The position numbers were made by a program, and so were the translations under genes. From assembly GCF_002155695.1 (NCBI RefSeq), contig NZ_MUYJ01000006.1, positions 1 through 64,000 on the forward strand: a DNA stretch of 64,000 nt, in the 5' to 3' direction. A model generated the notes under the pieces. The model was not told the DNA's origin and made no database searches. It saw only the letters and a program-made list of their open reading frames with translations. Positions 1-9,181 of this stretch are shown here, one piece after another. Each line of letters begins with the position of its first letter. Within the stretch, counting starts at the first letter, position 1. The stretch comes from Erythrobacter tepidarius. Lineage in GTDB: Bacteria > Pseudomonadota > Alphaproteobacteria > Sphingomonadales > Sphingomonadaceae.

Positions 1-6
1 AAATTT

Positions 7-51
7 TGGCGCACCCGACAGGATTCGAACCTGTGACCTCTGCCTTCGGAG
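7..51 (-). other. 3' fragment of tRNA-Arg(CCG); putative ICE attachment site
   Basis: Read on the minus strand this is the 3' part of a tRNA: a 7-nt anticodon loop reading CTCCGAA (anticodon CCG), the 3' anticodon arm GGCAG, a T arm with GGTTCGAATCC, the acceptor strand and a CCA end. The 5' half is missing; the sequence upstream on that strand (after base 51) is AT-richer and cannot form a D arm. A tRNA 3' fragment lying 180 bp from an integrase gene is the usual signature of one end of an integrated element. The complete tRNA gene should lie at the far junction, outside this window. The core identity may be shorter than 45 bp; this cannot be settled from one end. Confidence 0.8.
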
Positions 52-180
52 CAATTTAAGCTGCCCATCCGAAAAACACGCCAGGGCACGCTATGGTACG
101 CCATCTATCTGATCTGACTGGATTTTCTAAAAATCGAGGAGCACGTTCGTATCCGGCACTGCGCCGCAATTTCGGCCCGA

Positions 181-200
181 GTGCTTACGTGGTGCTTACG
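181..200. repeat. Short direct repeats upstream of integrase
   Basis: Two copies of GTGCTTACG (181-189 and 192-200) are spaced by 11 bp, about one helical turn, between the tRNA fragment and the integrase start. They could be arm-type integrase sites or a regulator site. This is a visual observation only. Confidence 0.3.
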
Positions 201-233
201 CGAGAAGTCGGCGTAGCGATCTGAGAGAAGGTG

Positions 234-1556
234 ATGGCGAAGATCACCAAGAGGATCGTCGACGCCGCCGAAGCCCGGGAGAAGGACTACGTCATTTGGG
301 ATGACGAGTTGCCCGGGTTCGGCCTGCGCGTTTTCAGCTCGGGCAAGCGGAGCTACGTCATCCAATATCGTGCAGGTGGTCGCTCGCGTCGCTACACCAT
401 AGGCCTTCACGGAATCTGGACCCCGGAGACGGCCCGTCAGGAGGCGAAGATCCAATTCGGCCGGATCGCGCAGGGCGATAATCCCGCCGAGGAACGGTAC
501 CTCGATCACAAGGCGCTCACAGTCAAGGAACTTTGCACATTGTACCTAGCGGATCTCGAGGCTGGTCTTATCCTCGGGAAAGGCGGACGCTCAAAGAGGC
601 CGAGCACCATTACCGTCGACGTCGGCCGCATCCACCGGCACATCATCCCGCTGATCGGCACGCGTCGCGTGAAGGATCTGACGAAGGCTGACATCAACAA
701 GGTCCTGAAGGACATCATGGCTGGAAAGACCCGAGTGTCCGTCAAAACCAAAAAACTCCGCGGCAAGGCCATAGTGCGAGGTGGAGTTGGAACCGCAACC
801 CGAACGGTCGGCTTGCTTGGCGGCATTCTCACTTATGCCGTCGAAGCCGGGATCATAGACAGCAACCCGGCGCACGGCATCCGCAAGCCGAAAGACAATG
901 TGCGAACTCGTCGTTTGTCTGAAGCGGAGTATCAGATCCTCGGTCAGATGCTGCGCGATGCGGCTAGGCAAGAGAAATATATCACGACCGTGGACATCAT
1001 TCGACAGATCGCCCTGACGGGTTGCCGGCGCAGCGAGATGATCCAACTGAAATGGTCAGAGGTCGACAGCGAGGCGAGCTGCCTGCGCCTGCATGACAGC
1101 AAGGAAGGAAAATCGATTCGCGCCATCGGCTTGCCCGTCGTCGAGTATCTCGATCGCCGGCGTGTGTGGGCCGTTGGCACTTATGTTTTTCCCGGGCAGG
1201 GCGAGGACAATGCGTTCGGCAGCTTCCCAAACCACTGGGAACAGATCTTCAGGAAGTCGCCGCTGTCGGATGTCACGCCGCACGTGTTGCGTCATAGCTT
1301 CGCCAGTATCGCGAACGACTTGGGATTCACCGAAGTTACGATCGCAGCCTTGATGGGCCACTCGAAGGGGTCGGTTACGAGCAAGTACATCCACACTCTC
1401 GACACGGCGCTCGTGATGGCCGCGGACACAATCGCGGGCTACATCCAAGGCCTGCTCGATGGCATTGAGTACAAGCACACAGCGTATGCACTTGATCGTG
1501 ACTCACGAAAGGCGGCACTTGGGCGTTTCTTGAGCAGGGCAGTTGGAGAACAGTAA
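234..1556 (+). CDS. Tyrosine recombinase (ICE integrase)
   Basis: This 440-residue site-specific recombinase should catalyse integration and excision of the element at the adjacent tRNA-Arg site. The N-terminal ~90 residues are a DUF4102-type arm-binding domain, followed by a SAM-like core-binding domain (about 95-205) and the catalytic domain. The catalytic set is visible: R265 in TGCRRSEM, H350-x-x-R353 in HVLRHSF, H376 in LMGHS and the nucleophile Y385 in SKYIH. Length is normal for the family. An ATG at 234 follows a GTG at 231; AGAAGG lies just upstream. It is transcribed away from the att site. The matching excisionase candidate is far away (40.3-40.5 kb), as in rhizobial symbiosis-island ICEs. 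Function is secure; the exact family name is not. Confidence 0.93.
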   Translation: MAKITKRIVDAAEAREKDYVIWDDELPGFGLRVFSSGKRSYVIQYRAGGRSRRYTIGLHGIWTPETARQEAKIQFGRIAQGDNPAEERYLDHKALTVKELCTLYLADLEAGLILGKGGRSKRPSTITVDVGRIHRHIIPLIGTRRVKDLTKADINKVLKDIMAGKTRVSVKTKKLRGKAIVRGGVGTATRTVGLLGGILTYAVEAGIIDSNPAHGIRKPKDNVRTRRLSEAEYQILGQMLRDAARQEKYITTVDIIRQIALTGCRRSEMIQLKWSEVDSEASCLRLHDSKEGKSIRAIGLPVVEYLDRRRVWAVGTYVFPGQGEDNAFGSFPNHWEQIFRKSPLSDVTPHVLRHSFASIANDLGFTEVTIAALMGHSKGSVTSKYIHTLDTALVMAADTIAGYIQGLLDGIEYKHTAYALDRDSRKAALGRFLSRAVGEQ

Positions 1557-1738
1557 CCGTCCGGTGAGACTTTCAATTACCCATATTGTTGCCTTGCGCC
1601 GATAGAGATACCGAAAGCGATGTCGTGCAAGCGGGTCAAGCCGCGCCAGAGGACCGTGTTACCAGGTGGTGGATCATGGTTGCGGGCGAGATAGCCGCCT
1701 GAACCGCCCCGGGATTGCCGGAGGCCGTTTGGTTTGAG

Positions 1739-2967
<1,229 letters not shown>

Positions 2968-3136
2968 AGAAGACCCGTCCTCTCAGGAGTTGGGCCTCCG
3001 GCAATCCCGGGGCGGTTCAGCCGAGCATGGCGATTTGCAGCAGATAGGCGACGAGCGTGGATCGTTGGAGACGCAGTCGCGTTCGGGCTGCTATAGCGCG
3101 AGAATCACAGCCACGCGACGACGTTGCCAGCGGCAA

Positions 3137-3437
3137 TCAACATGATAATCTCGGCGATGCCGCGACATAGGATCTCATCCTGTTTGTCGCGCGGCAATGA
3201 CGGCAAACATTGAGCAGCGCACGGACGTTGCCGTCAGCTGATCGCGTCAGGATCACCTGCTCGTTGCCGAGCCTGAACAGCTCGAAGTCGCCCGCACCAG
3301 GGATGCAGGCATGGGCGAGGCAATGCCAGTGCCGCCGGAACACGCGCTCCATGTCGCGCTCGAAGATCGTCGGGTCCATGTAGAACGGCCGCGCCGGGCC
3401 ATGGCCGGGCCGGTGCGCGGCGACCAGCGATGCTCAT
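3137..3437 (-). pseudogene. Remnant of a Rieske oxygenase alpha subunit
   Basis: Between about 3190 and 3430 the minus strand encodes the N-terminus of a ring-hydroxylating/demethylating Rieske oxygenase: PFYMDPTIFERDMERVFRRH, then a beta-strand region ending in RALLNVCRH, the first half of the Rieske CxH motif. After CRH the similarity stops and a short unrelated tail runs to a stop at 3137. The start is also damaged: the upstream ATG (about 3434) is one base out of phase with the conserved frame. It lies 33 bp downstream of the betaine-homocysteine methyltransferase gene and was probably the last gene of that operon. The cut point is ~170 bp from the IS3 element, so a deletion rather than the IS insertion itself removed the rest. 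I recognise nothing in 3020-3136. Confidence 0.75.
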
Positions 3438-3469
3438 GGTGGCGTCCTGTCTGGCCGGGATGTCGCGGG

Positions 3470-4531
3470 TCAGATCTCGATCCGGCGCTCCTTGTATTTT
3501 TCCGGGATCACGGCGTCGGTGCCGAAGAAGGCGTGCTTCGACATGTCGGGCGAATAGCGGCTGCCCGGCACGGTGCGGCCGAGCGCTTCGGCTACGGCGC
3601 GGATGTGGTGGGGCGCGGCGCCACAGCAGAGCCCGATATAGCGCACGCCCATGTCGTAGGCTTCGCGCGCGTATTCTGCGCATTCGTAGCGATTGCAGGT
3701 GAAGGGATCGAGCGCGGTCGGGAACGGGCGATCTCCCGGAATGCAGGAACAGGCCCGGTCGGTGAGTGACTGGAAGGTCGGCTCGGCATCGGTCGTGCGA
3801 TAAGGCACCGGCAGCGAGGCGACATGGCACGATACCGCCTGCCGGACCTTTCTGACGACCGGCATCAGGGTCCTGGGACCGCGCTGGCAGTTCAGGCCCA
3901 CCACATCCGCGCCGGCCGCCTCCAGTCGCTTGCAGGCGTCGACCACATCGACGCCGTCGAACATGTTTTCGTCGCGATGGACGGAGAGCGTCACGACCGT
4001 CGGCAGGTCCGTCGCCTTCATGACGTCGAGCGCGATCGCCGCCTCACCATACCAGTCGATCGTCTCTGCGATCAGGAAGTCCGCGCCTTCCTCGACCGCC
4101 CAGCCGATCTGCTCCTCGAACATGCCCCGGACAGCATTGTGCGTCTTCGGGTCGTCCGCCTCGTAGGCGTTGGTGTTGCAGATGTTTCCTGCCATCAGGC
4201 AGCCGTTGCGGTCGGCGACGTCTTTTGCGATGCGCAGGGCCTGACGGTTGATCGTCTCCAATATGTCCTCGCGGCCGATCACCCGCAGCTTCTCGCGATG
4301 GGCATAGTAGGTGAAAGCCTCGACGACGTCGGAGCCGGCATGGACGAAATCCTCGTGCAGCCGCGTCACCGCTTCAGGATGCTCGATCACGACTTCCGGG
4401 ACGAACGGCCCTGCCTGGAGGTAGCCGCGCCGTTCCAACTCGAAGAGGTAGCCTTCGGCGCAGATGACCGGGCCGGCATCGAGCCGCTCGAGCAGACCGC
4501 GCTTGGACACCGACGCTTGCTGTGGGCTCAT
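3470..4531 (-). CDS. Betaine-homocysteine S-methyltransferase
   Basis: This 353-residue zinc enzyme of the homocysteine methyltransferase family should transfer a methyl group from glycine betaine to homocysteine, giving methionine and dimethylglycine without B12. The three zinc cysteines of the family are visible: C215 in VVGLNC and C302-C303 in YIGLCC, followed by GAAPHHIRAVAEAL as in BHMT proteins. The ATG at 4531 is preceded by a perfect AGGAGG Shine-Dalgarno (CTGAGGAGGAATTTCTT). It is the fourth gene of an operon that begins at a cobalamin riboswitch (7.3-7.5 kb), so expression should rise when B12 is low. The related S-methylmethionine-dependent MmuM is a less likely identity, given the betaine-demethylase neighbours. 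Confidence 0.85.
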   Translation of the reverse strand: MSPQQASVSKRGLLERLDAGPVICAEGYLFELERRGYLQAGPFVPEVVIEHPEAVTRLHEDFVHAGSDVVEAFTYYAHREKLRVIGREDILETINRQALRIAKDVADRNGCLMAGNICNTNAYEADDPKTHNAVRGMFEEQIGWAVEEGADFLIAETIDWYGEAAIALDVMKATDLPTVVTLSVHRDENMFDGVDVVDACKRLEAAGADVVGLNCQRGPRTLMPVVRKVRQAVSCHVASLPVPYRTTDAEPTFQSLTDRACSCIPGDRPFPTALDPFTCNRYECAEYAREAYDMGVRYIGLCCGAAPHHIRAVAEALGRTVPGSRYSPDMSKHAFFGTDAVIPEKYKERRIEI

Positions 4532-4544
4532 AAGAAATTCCTCC

Positions 4545-4823
4545 TCAGAGATTGGCGATTGGTTTGCGCCAGCCGCCGTCGCCCGCCACTGCAACGAGCA
4601 GGGTGCGCAACTGACGGACATGGGGATGCAGGACGACCGCGGAGCTGTCGATGATCTCGATCTGATAGCGCGCGGCTGCCTCCAGACAATCTTCCGCGGG
4701 CACCGACAGAAGCCAGTCGATGAACACTTCTTCAGGGGGCGGCAGCGGGGATATCCGTGCCATGGTTTCCCGACTGACGGCGCGCCGCTTCGTGACGATG
4801 TCCTTTTGCCGGGGCGCCGTCAT
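4545..4823 (-). CDS. Small protein of the betaine operon, unknown function
   Basis: This 92-residue protein is not a family I can name. Its start codon overlaps the gbcB stop (ATGA), implying translational coupling, and its stop lies 13 bp before the methyltransferase start, so it is firmly inside the operon. It contains EEVFIDWLLSVPAEDCLEAA and a hydrophobic stretch near IDSSAVVLHPHVRQLRTLLVAV, looks soluble, and has one cysteine. An accessory or assembly role for the oxygenase is possible but unproven. Confidence 0.65.
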   Translation of the reverse strand: MTAPRQKDIVTKRRAVSRETMARISPLPPPEEVFIDWLLSVPAEDCLEAAARYQIEIIDSSAVVLHPHVRQLRTLLVAVAGDGGWRKPIANL

Positions 4824-5923
4824 GCTTCTATCTCCAGTGCGGAGAGCGGTTTCGAGCAGCACGCCAGGATGTAGCCCTCCGCGATCTCCTCGTCGAGGAT
4901 GCCGCCATTGTGGCTCATCTCGACCTCGCCCGCCGACTTCTTCACCTTGCAGGTGCCGCACAGGCCGAACTCGCAGGCCGCCGGAATGCGCACGCCGGCC
5001 GCCCGCGCCGCCTGCAACACCGTCTGGCCGGCAAGGCATCCGGCCTCGACATCGGAGGTTGAAAACCGGATCGCCACTGTTTCCTGCACCGGCGCTTCGG
5101 CGGGCGGCGCATCGGAAAACGGCGCCGGCAGCGGCATCACCGCGGGCCGGCCGAAGCTTTCCTCGTGGTAATGCGCCATGTCGAAGCCGGCGGCCTCCAG
5201 CATGCCGCGCACCGCCCGCATGAACGGCTCCGGCCCGCAGCAGAACACCTCGCGCTCGCGGAAATCCGGCGACAGCATCGGCAGGCGCACCGCGTCGATG
5301 CGGCCGATATGGCCGAACCAGCTTTCGCGGCTGGACCGCTCCTCGACCAGGAACCCCAGCGACAGGCCGGGCATACGGGTGCCGAGAAGCTCCAGCTCCT
5401 TGCGGAAGATGATCTCCTCCGGGCGGCGGGCGCAGTTTACGAAGGCGACGTCGGTCCACGGCGCGCAGTCGAAGAGCCAGCGCAGCATCGACATCATCGG
5501 CGTGACGCCGGAGCCGGCCGAGACGAACAGGTACTTGGCCGCCGGGTGGTTGTGGTGGGTGAAATCGCCGGCCGGGCCGCAGGCTTTGACGCGGTCGCCA
5601 GGCTTCAGGTTGTCGAACATCCAGCGCGTGCCGACGCTGCCGGCCTGCGCCTTGGCCGTGACCGCGATCGAGAACGGCCGCGACGGCGAGGACGACAGCG
5701 TGTAGGTGCGCATCAGCGGCCCATCCGCCGCCGGCAGCTCCAGCGTGACGAACTGGCCCGGCTTGTAGCGGAACCAGGTCTGCACGTCGGAGCGGAAGGT
5801 GAAGGTCTTAACGTCCGGCGCCTCGTCGGCGACGCCGATCACCTCAAGCACCTGCAGCCGGTCGTTCCACGGGGCCATCTCGTCGAGATGGCGGTAGAGG
5901 CCGGGATCGGTCATGGCGTTCAT
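4820..5923 (-). CDS. gbcB: Ferredoxin reductase component of a Rieske monooxygenase (GbcB-like)
   Basis: This 367-residue electron-transfer protein passes electrons from NAD(P)H through flavin and a [2Fe-2S] cluster to the Rieske oxygenase encoded just upstream. Order: FAD-binding beta barrel with MRTYTLSSSP (about 85-95), NAD-binding domain with SAGSGVTPMMSMLRW and CCGPEPFM, then a C-terminal plant-type ferredoxin domain whose cluster cysteines appear in CEFGLCGTCKVKK and LACC. The arrangement matches GbcB of glycine betaine monooxygenase and related reductases. It starts 16 bp after the gbcA stop. Substrate assignment rests on the neighbouring betaine methyltransferase and on GbcA similarity. 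Confidence 0.78.
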   Translation of the reverse strand: MNAMTDPGLYRHLDEMAPWNDRLQVLEVIGVADEAPDVKTFTFRSDVQTWFRYKPGQFVTLELPAADGPLMRTYTLSSSPSRPFSIAVTAKAQAGSVGTRWMFDNLKPGDRVKACGPAGDFTHHNHPAAKYLFVSAGSGVTPMMSMLRWLFDCAPWTDVAFVNCARRPEEIIFRKELELLGTRMPGLSLGFLVEERSSRESWFGHIGRIDAVRLPMLSPDFREREVFCCGPEPFMRAVRGMLEAAGFDMAHYHEESFGRPAVMPLPAPFSDAPPAEAPVQETVAIRFSTSDVEAGCLAGQTVLQAARAAGVRIPAACEFGLCGTCKVKKSAGEVEMSHNGGILDEEIAEGYILACCSKPLSALEIEA

Positions 5924-5938
5924 CGCCCTCTCCCGGCC

Positions 5939-7186
5939 TCAGGCGACGCTGCGCAGACGCGGCGACCCGTCCTCGGCCAGCCGCAGCTCGATGAAGCGCG
6001 CATACCACTCCACGAACTGGACCACGCCGCCTTCGTGGATCTGCGAATAGGGGCCGGGCTCATAGGCGGGCGAGCGGATGCCGAACGCGTTCTCCTCGAC
6101 GATGCGGCGGTCCTCGTCATTGGTCTCGGCCCAGACGTGGATCAGCTCGCCCAGGTCGTAGTCAACGCCCTCGACCGCGTCCTTGTGGACCAGCCACTTG
6201 GTCGTCACCGCCGTCTCGGTGGCGCTCAGCGGCAGCACCCGGAAGGTGACCGCATGGTCGCCCAGCACGTGGTTCCACGTCGTCGGATAGTGGTAGAGCA
6301 TCAGCGTGCCGATGCGGTCCGCCGAGGCCGCGTCGGAAAGCCTGCGCCGCACCGCCGGCCTGCCCGTCATGGTGTAGCTCACCGCGTCGCGCAGCAGCGG
6401 CGCGCGCGTGGCGCGGTACTGGCCCGCCTCGTCGATACGGAAGCGCGACGGCAGCCCGGCCGCCTCGCAGCGCGCCCAGTGCGCCAGCATCTCCGGATCA
6501 CTCTCGGCGCCGTTCACGCCGGTTATGGTCGGCGCCTCCGGGAAGGTCTTGCACAGCTCGGGATGGTTGCCCGCGCAATGATAGCATTCGCGGTTGTTCT
6601 CCCAGACGAGCTTCCAGTTGCCCTTCTCGACGATGGTGGCCTCGTGGGCGACCTTGGCCTCGGCGAGCCGGTGCGGCGCGAAATAGGGCTCCATCATCGC
6701 CCTGAACGGCGCGATGTCCGCCGGCTGCGGCGACAGGCAGATGAAGACGTAGCCCGCCACGCTCTCACAGGCGACCGGCTTCAGCCCGAAGTCCTCCTTG
6801 CGGAAATCCTCGGCCATCTGTCGCGCGAAGACGAGACTGCCATCGAGGTCGTAAGTCCACTGGTGGTAGGGGCACACCAGCGGCGCCGAGGTGCCGCGAT
6901 CGGCCGTGCAGACGCGGCTGCCGCGGTGGCGGCACGAGTTGTGGAAGGCGCGGATCAGCCCGTCGCGGCCGCGTACCACCACCACCGGATAGTCGCCGAC
7001 CTGCACGGTGAGGAAGCTGCCCGGCCTGGCCACCTCGCAGTCGTGGCCGACGAACAGCCAGTCCCGATACCAGATCAGCTCCAGGTCGAGCCGGTAGAAG
7101 TCCGGGTCGATGTAGAAGGGCTGCTCCAAGCTGAAGCCCTCGCGCCTGCTGCGGATCAGCCTCAGCATCTCACTGCGCACGTCCAT
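5939..7186 (-). CDS. gbcA: Rieske non-haem iron oxygenase, glycine betaine monooxygenase-like (GbcA)
   Basis: This 415-residue oxygenase alpha subunit probably demethylates glycine betaine to dimethylglycine plus formaldehyde. The Rieske cluster ligands are C85-x-H87 (NSCRHRG) and C105-x2-H108 (CPYHQW). The mononuclear iron region reads IVEKGNWKLVWENNRECYHC then AGNHPELC, which resembles GbcA as I recall it. I chose the ATG at 7186 (MDVRSEML) because GAGG lies 9 bp upstream and the longer frame would run into the riboswitch. It is the first gene of an operon with gbcB, a small gene and the BHMT gene. Stachydrine or carnitine demethylases are related alternatives. B12-riboswitch control of a betaine demethylase is unusual. 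Confidence 0.75.
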   Translation of the reverse strand: MDVRSEMLRLIRSRREGFSLEQPFYIDPDFYRLDLELIWYRDWLFVGHDCEVARPGSFLTVQVGDYPVVVVRGRDGLIRAFHNSCRHRGSRVCTADRGTSAPLVCPYHQWTYDLDGSLVFARQMAEDFRKEDFGLKPVACESVAGYVFICLSPQPADIAPFRAMMEPYFAPHRLAEAKVAHEATIVEKGNWKLVWENNRECYHCAGNHPELCKTFPEAPTITGVNGAESDPEMLAHWARCEAAGLPSRFRIDEAGQYRATRAPLLRDAVSYTMTGRPAVRRRLSDAASADRIGTLMLYHYPTTWNHVLGDHAVTFRVLPLSATETAVTTKWLVHKDAVEGVDYDLGELIHVWAETNDEDRRIVEENAFGIRSPAYEPGPYSQIHEGGVVQFVEWYARFIELRLAEDGSPRLRSVA

Positions 7187-7299
7187 GTCCGTCCTCGCTC
7201 GTCGCACAAGGACTGAACTGGTGGTGATGGAGGATTCGCGGCAGCAGGCGCCAGCCGGCGACCTGCGGCGCTCCGCCTCCTGACCGCCCACCGCGATCA

Positions 7300-7492
7300 G
7301 TCGGTTTCAACAGGTTCGAGGCTGGTTTCCGGGCTCCGGAGCCGTCCTTCCGGACCTTCCCGACACCTTCCCGGGCCTTTCGCCCAGTGGTCTCCCGTCG
7401 GGATCTCTCGCTCCGCTACCGTTGCGGGGGCAGCGCCGGCATCAAACCGGCTTCCCAATTATCCCTTCGGTTGATTCGCCGAAGGGCACCTT
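7300..7492 (-). promoter_or_regulatory. Cobalamin riboswitch upstream of gbcA
   Basis: Read on the minus strand, the region contains the conserved core GGGAAGCCGG, then CGGCGCTGCCCCCGCAACGG and, after a variable arm, the B12-box-like GCCCGGAAACCAGCC (about 7320-7334), the pattern of the adenosylcobalamin riboswitch class. It ends about 115 bp before the gbcA start. By analogy it switches the gbcAB-orf-BHMT operon off when coenzyme B12 is abundant. It differs clearly in sequence from the two other B12 riboswitches of this window, so it is not a recent copy of them. Confidence 0.9.
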
Positions 7493-7579
7493 GAACGCTG
7501 TTCATTGGAGCACGGATGGATCTGAACCGAGAGCATGAAAGCGACATCGCCCAAGTGCAAAGGCGACAGGGGATTGCGA

Positions 7580-7840
7580 TCAGCAACGCCACCGACCCGG
7601 CGCGCGAATAGCCGCGACGATCGCGTCAAGCCCGTCGGTCAGGGCTGCGGGACCAAGCTGGAGGATCAATGGCGACTCGATCTCGACGATGCGCCCGTCG
7701 CGCACGGCCGGGATCGCGCCCCATCCGGGCCGCTGCGCGATCCTTTCCGGCCGCACCTTCTTGCGGCAGCATGAGGCGAGGATGATGTCGGGCGCGGCGG
7801 CGATGACGGCCTCAGGCGAGACGATGCGGAGCCGGAGCCG
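7580..7840 (-). pseudogene. C-terminal remnant of a BtuF-like cobalamin-binding protein
   Basis: One minus-strand frame, open without a start from about 7840 to a stop at 7580, encodes the C-terminal ~80 residues of a periplasmic B12/cobamide-binding protein: SPEAVIAAAPDIILASC, then RIAQRPGWGAIPAVRDGRIV and LGPAALTDGLDAIVAAI. The N-terminal part is gone, and the sequence upstream belongs to a different frame beginning MSAETMRPVVAQPSLGAVV, which I do not recognise. It lies between the nrdB stop and the gbcA riboswitch, so the riboswitch may once have served a B12-uptake gene. The rest of 7493-8024 shows no other supportable gene. Confidence 0.7.
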
Positions 7841-8024
7841 ACAGCGACCCAGACGACCGCCCCGAGCGACGGCTGCGCGACAACGGGACGCATGGTTTCG
7901 GCCGACATTGGACCGTCCTTTCTCATCATGTTTGTGGCCCGCATGTTAGCGGCTCCGGCGCGGGTGCGCGAGTGGCGCAGGGACGCCGAGCCACCACCGC
8001 GGCGCGCCTTCCTCCAGGTCCGCG

Positions 8025-9152
8025 TCAATCCCATGCCAGCGCTCCACCATTCTGGTACTCGATGACGCGGGTCTCGAAGAAGTTCTTCTCTTTCTTGAGG
8101 TCCATCGCCTCGCTCATCCAGGGAAATGGGTTCTCGACCTCGCCGAAAACCGGATTAAGGCCGAGCTGCGCGCAACGCCGATTGGCGATGAAGTGCATGT
8201 ACTGCTCGCACAGCGACGCGTTGAGGCCGAGGAAGCCGCGCGGCATGGTATCGCGGCCATAGGCGGCCTCCAGTTCGGCGGCGTCTTTCAGCATACCCCG
8301 CACCTCGTCCTGGAAGGTCTTCGTCCACAGATGCGCGTTCTCTAGCTTGATCTGGTTAATGACATCGATGCCGAAGTTCAGATGGATGGACTCGTCGCGC
8401 AGGATGTACTGGTACTGCTCGGCGATGCCGACCATCTTGTTGCGCCGCCCGAGCGAGAGGATCTGCGCGAAGCCCGTGTAGAACCACATCCCTTCGAACA
8501 CGACGTAGAAGGCCACCAGATCACGCAAAAAGGCCTGATCGGCCTCCGGCGTCCCGGTCCGGAAGGTCGGATCGTCGAGGTTGCGCGTGTAGTTCAATGC
8601 CCAGGCCGCCTTGTCGGTGATCGACGGCACCTCCCGGTACATATTGAACAACTCACCCTCGTCGAGACCAAGGCTTTCCACGATGTACTGGAAGGTATGG
8701 GTATGCACCGCCTCTTCGAAAGCCTGCCGCAAGAGGTATTGCCGGCATTCCGGATTGGTGAGGTGCCGGTAGATCGCCAGCACGATGTTGTTGGCGACGA
8801 GACTCTCGGAAGCGGCGAAGAAGCCGAGATTGCGCTTGATCATTCGCCGCTCATCTTCGGTGAGCCCATCGCGCGACTTCCAAAGCGCGATATCGGCCTG
8901 CATGGAGACTTCAGTCGGCATCCAATGATTGTTGCAGCCGGAGAGGTACTTTTCCCACGCCCAGCGATATTTGAGCGGCAAGAGCTGGTTCACGTCGGCG
9001 CGGCAATTGATCATACGCTTGTCATCAACCGACACGCGTGCCGCGCCGCGCTCGATCTCGCCAAGGCCTGTCGCATCGGCGACAGGAACCGCATCGGGCT
9101 CGGAAGAGACCGCGGTTGAGGGATTGGTTTTCGACTCAGACCAGTCGAGCAT
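8025..9152 (-). CDS. nrdB: Ribonucleotide reductase beta subunit, class Ic (Mn/Fe) type
   Basis: This 375-residue R2 protein forms the radical-generating subunit of aerobic ribonucleotide reductase. The metal ligands fall at E116, E147, H150, E220, E254 and H257, with exactly the spacing of Chlamydia trachomatis R2 (89, 120, 123, 193, 227, 230). Two class Ic marks are visible: the first ligand is Glu (SE116SLV) instead of Asp, and the radical-tyrosine position is Phe154 (HTHTF). So it should use a Mn(IV)/Fe(III) cofactor and no tyrosyl radical. The start at 9152 is set by AAAGGAG 8-9 bp upstream. It follows nrdA by 29 bp in one transcript under the B12 riboswitch. Unlike class II NrdJ it needs no cobalamin. 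Confidence 0.95.
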   Translation of the reverse strand: MLDWSESKTNPSTAVSSEPDAVPVADATGLGEIERGAARVSVDDKRMINCRADVNQLLPLKYRWAWEKYLSGCNNHWMPTEVSMQADIALWKSRDGLTEDERRMIKRNLGFFAASESLVANNIVLAIYRHLTNPECRQYLLRQAFEEAVHTHTFQYIVESLGLDEGELFNMYREVPSITDKAAWALNYTRNLDDPTFRTGTPEADQAFLRDLVAFYVVFEGMWFYTGFAQILSLGRRNKMVGIAEQYQYILRDESIHLNFGIDVINQIKLENAHLWTKTFQDEVRGMLKDAAELEAAYGRDTMPRGFLGLNASLCEQYMHFIANRRCAQLGLNPVFGEVENPFPWMSEAMDLKKEKNFFETRVIEYQNGGALAWD

Positions 9153-9181
9153 GATTTTCTCCTTTCTTTCTTCCCGGATGT

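Noticed and set aside
5165..7216. Long open frame (683 codons) on the plus strand opposite gbcA/gbcB
   Set aside because: It is antisense to two clear genes, its composition is Arg/Ala/Gly-rich shadow coding and it has no domain. High GC makes such frames open.
7666..8034. 122-codon minus-strand frame downstream of nrdB as a real gene
   Set aside because: Its second half runs out of frame through the btuF-like remnant, and the first half has no recognisable motif or good start site.
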